Shown: positions 6,051-6,427 of the stretch, in pieces | Layout: every line of letters starts with the position of its first letter | Position numbering within the stretch: the first letter of the stretch is position 1 | Origin: Propionibacteriaceae bacterium | Lineage (GTDB): Bacteria > Actinomycetota > Actinomycetes > Propionibacteriales > Propionibacteriaceae | Assembly: GCA_027353565.1 (NCBI GenBank) | Contig: DAIEHO010000046.1 | Coordinates: forward strand, 1-6,427 | Length of the DNA stretch: 6,427 bases | Direction of reading: 5' to 3' | Made by a program: the position numbers and the translations under genes | The notes under the pieces: generated by a model | What the model was told of the DNA's origin: nothing | Databases searched by the model: none | Seen by the model: the letters and a program-made list of their open reading frames with translations, nothing else

Positions 6051-6074
6051 AGCGGGCGGATGGGAGCCGCGACG

Positions 6075-6105
6075 GCGGCCACATCCCATTGTCAGGTGTG
6101 GCCGC
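6075..6105. promoter_or_regulatory. Candidate operator: perfect 9-bp inverted repeat, 13-base spacer
   Basis: GCGGCCACA (6075-6083) and TGTGGCCGC (6097-6105) are exact reverse complements. The arm centres are 22 bases apart, about two helical turns, as expected for a dimeric regulator binding one face of DNA. The right arm ends directly against the -10-like TAGGCT, and the left arm covers the place where a -35 would lie. A bound protein would thus block or assist RNA polymerase for the gene at 6118, and it may also affect the divergent VOC gene. The regulator is not in the window. Confidence 0.5.
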
Positions 6106-6117
6106 TAGGCTGGCTTG
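6106..6117 (+). promoter_or_regulatory. Putative leaderless -10 element of the TIM-barrel gene
   Basis: TAGGCT (6106-6111) matches TAnnnT and is followed by six bases before the GTG at 6118. Transcription would therefore start at the first base of the gene. No Shine-Dalgarno precedes this GTG, which fits a leaderless mRNA. No good -35 stands 17-18 bases upstream, so an activator or a weak promoter is possible. A TTGTCA at 6089-6094 is only 11 bases from the -10, too close for an ordinary sigma factor. Confidence 0.5.
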
Positions 6118-6427
6118 GTGCCTGTCCACCCGACTGCAGCGAACTCGGCCAAGGTGCTCCTGTCGACGTCCTCGGTCTACCCGGAGACGACCGCGAGCGG
6201 CTTCGAGCTCGCCGCGGCCCTGGGCTACGACGGCGTCGAGCTCATGGTCGGCATCGACCCCGTCGCCGCCGACATCGACGCCGTCGAGAAGCTGCGCGAC
6301 TTCCACGCCGTACCCGTCCTCGCCGTGCACGCCCCCTGTCTCCTCGTCACCCAGCGCACATGGGGCGACGACCCGTGGGAGAAGCTGGCGATGTCCGCAG
6401 AGGCGGCCAGGCGTCTGGGCGCCGACA
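6118..6427 (+). CDS. Sugar phosphate isomerase/epimerase-like TIM-barrel protein, N-terminal part
   Basis: The first 103 codons run off the right edge of the window. The sequence resembles the xylose-isomerase-like TIM barrel (AP endonuclease family 2 fold). First strand: [12 protein letters not shown] (12-23). Helix and second strand: [18 protein letters not shown] (28-45), where Glu41 sits in the family's usual GYDGVEL motif. Next, [10 protein letters not shown] (67-76) carries His71, a typical metal or substrate residue, and then a helix [17 protein letters not shown]. Members isomerise sugars, cleave abasic DNA or have unknown roles; the fragment cannot decide between them. GTG 6118 is chosen because it begins the reading frame, immediately precedes the first strand and sits six bases after a -10-like hexamer. 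From memory, similar actinobacterial genes often lie near ppx/gppA-type phosphatase genes, but what follows here is unseen. Confidence 0.75.
   Translation, partial: MPVHPTAANSAKVLLSTSSVYPETTASGFELAAALGYDGVELMVGIDPVAADIDAVEKLRDFHAVPVLAVHAPCLLVTQRTWGDDPWEKLAMSAEAARRLGAD

Noticed and set aside
5337..6089. Second minus-strand frame of 250 codons overlapping the VOC gene
   Set aside because: It is a frame-shifted copy of the same region, Arg/Pro/His-rich, while the other frame carries the recognisable VOC motifs.
6089..6111. TTGTCA as a -35 for the TAGGCT -10
   Set aside because: The gap is only 11 bases, well short of the 16-18 needed by the housekeeping sigma factor.

Overview
The window is about 6.4 kb of very GC-rich DNA with dense GTG/ATG-started genes and GC-biased third codon positions, which suggests an actinobacterium. 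Protein matches recalled from memory (TreZ, DisA, RadA and a VOC protein of a recognisable actinobacterial type) fit the Micrococcales, possibly close to Cellulomonadaceae. This placement rests on sequence feel, not on a search. No RNA gene, insertion sequence, CRISPR array, phage gene or tRNA was seen. The content looks like chromosomal core and housekeeping sequence.

Layout. (1) At the left edge is the 3' end of a + strand treZ, the last enzyme of trehalose synthesis from glycogen or maltodextrin. It is followed after 37 bases by a complete + strand succinate-semialdehyde dehydrogenase (gabD type). A perfect 8-bp inverted repeat fills the gap and contains the only visible Shine-Dalgarno of gabD. 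(2) Convergent to gabD is a - strand block, read right to left: a VOC/glyoxalase-like protein, radA (branch-migration ATPase), disA (DNA-integrity scanning diadenylate cyclase), and a small membrane-anchored protein with an extracytoplasmic beta-type domain. radA-disA is a classical pair joining recombination repair to c-di-AMP signalling. (3) At the right edge, divergent from the VOC gene, the 5' end of a + strand sugar phosphate isomerase/epimerase-like TIM-barrel protein begins, probably on a leaderless transcript.

Points of interest. The DisA cyclase domain departs from the usual signature motifs: DGG where DGA is usual, and RHA where the near-invariant RHR is expected. Its cyclase activity is therefore in doubt. 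Two genes (the membrane-anchored protein and the TIM-barrel protein) show the same leaderless arrangement, TAnnnT followed by six bases and the start codon. Upstream of the second, a perfect 9-bp inverted repeat with a 13-base spacer abuts the -10 hexamer and looks like an operator. Several hairpins sit between genes (treZ/gabD, radA/disA, disA/hypothetical, after the VOC gene). I found no convincing evidence of a wholly new multi-gene system; the best leads are the altered DisA, its membrane-protein neighbour and the operator-like repeat.
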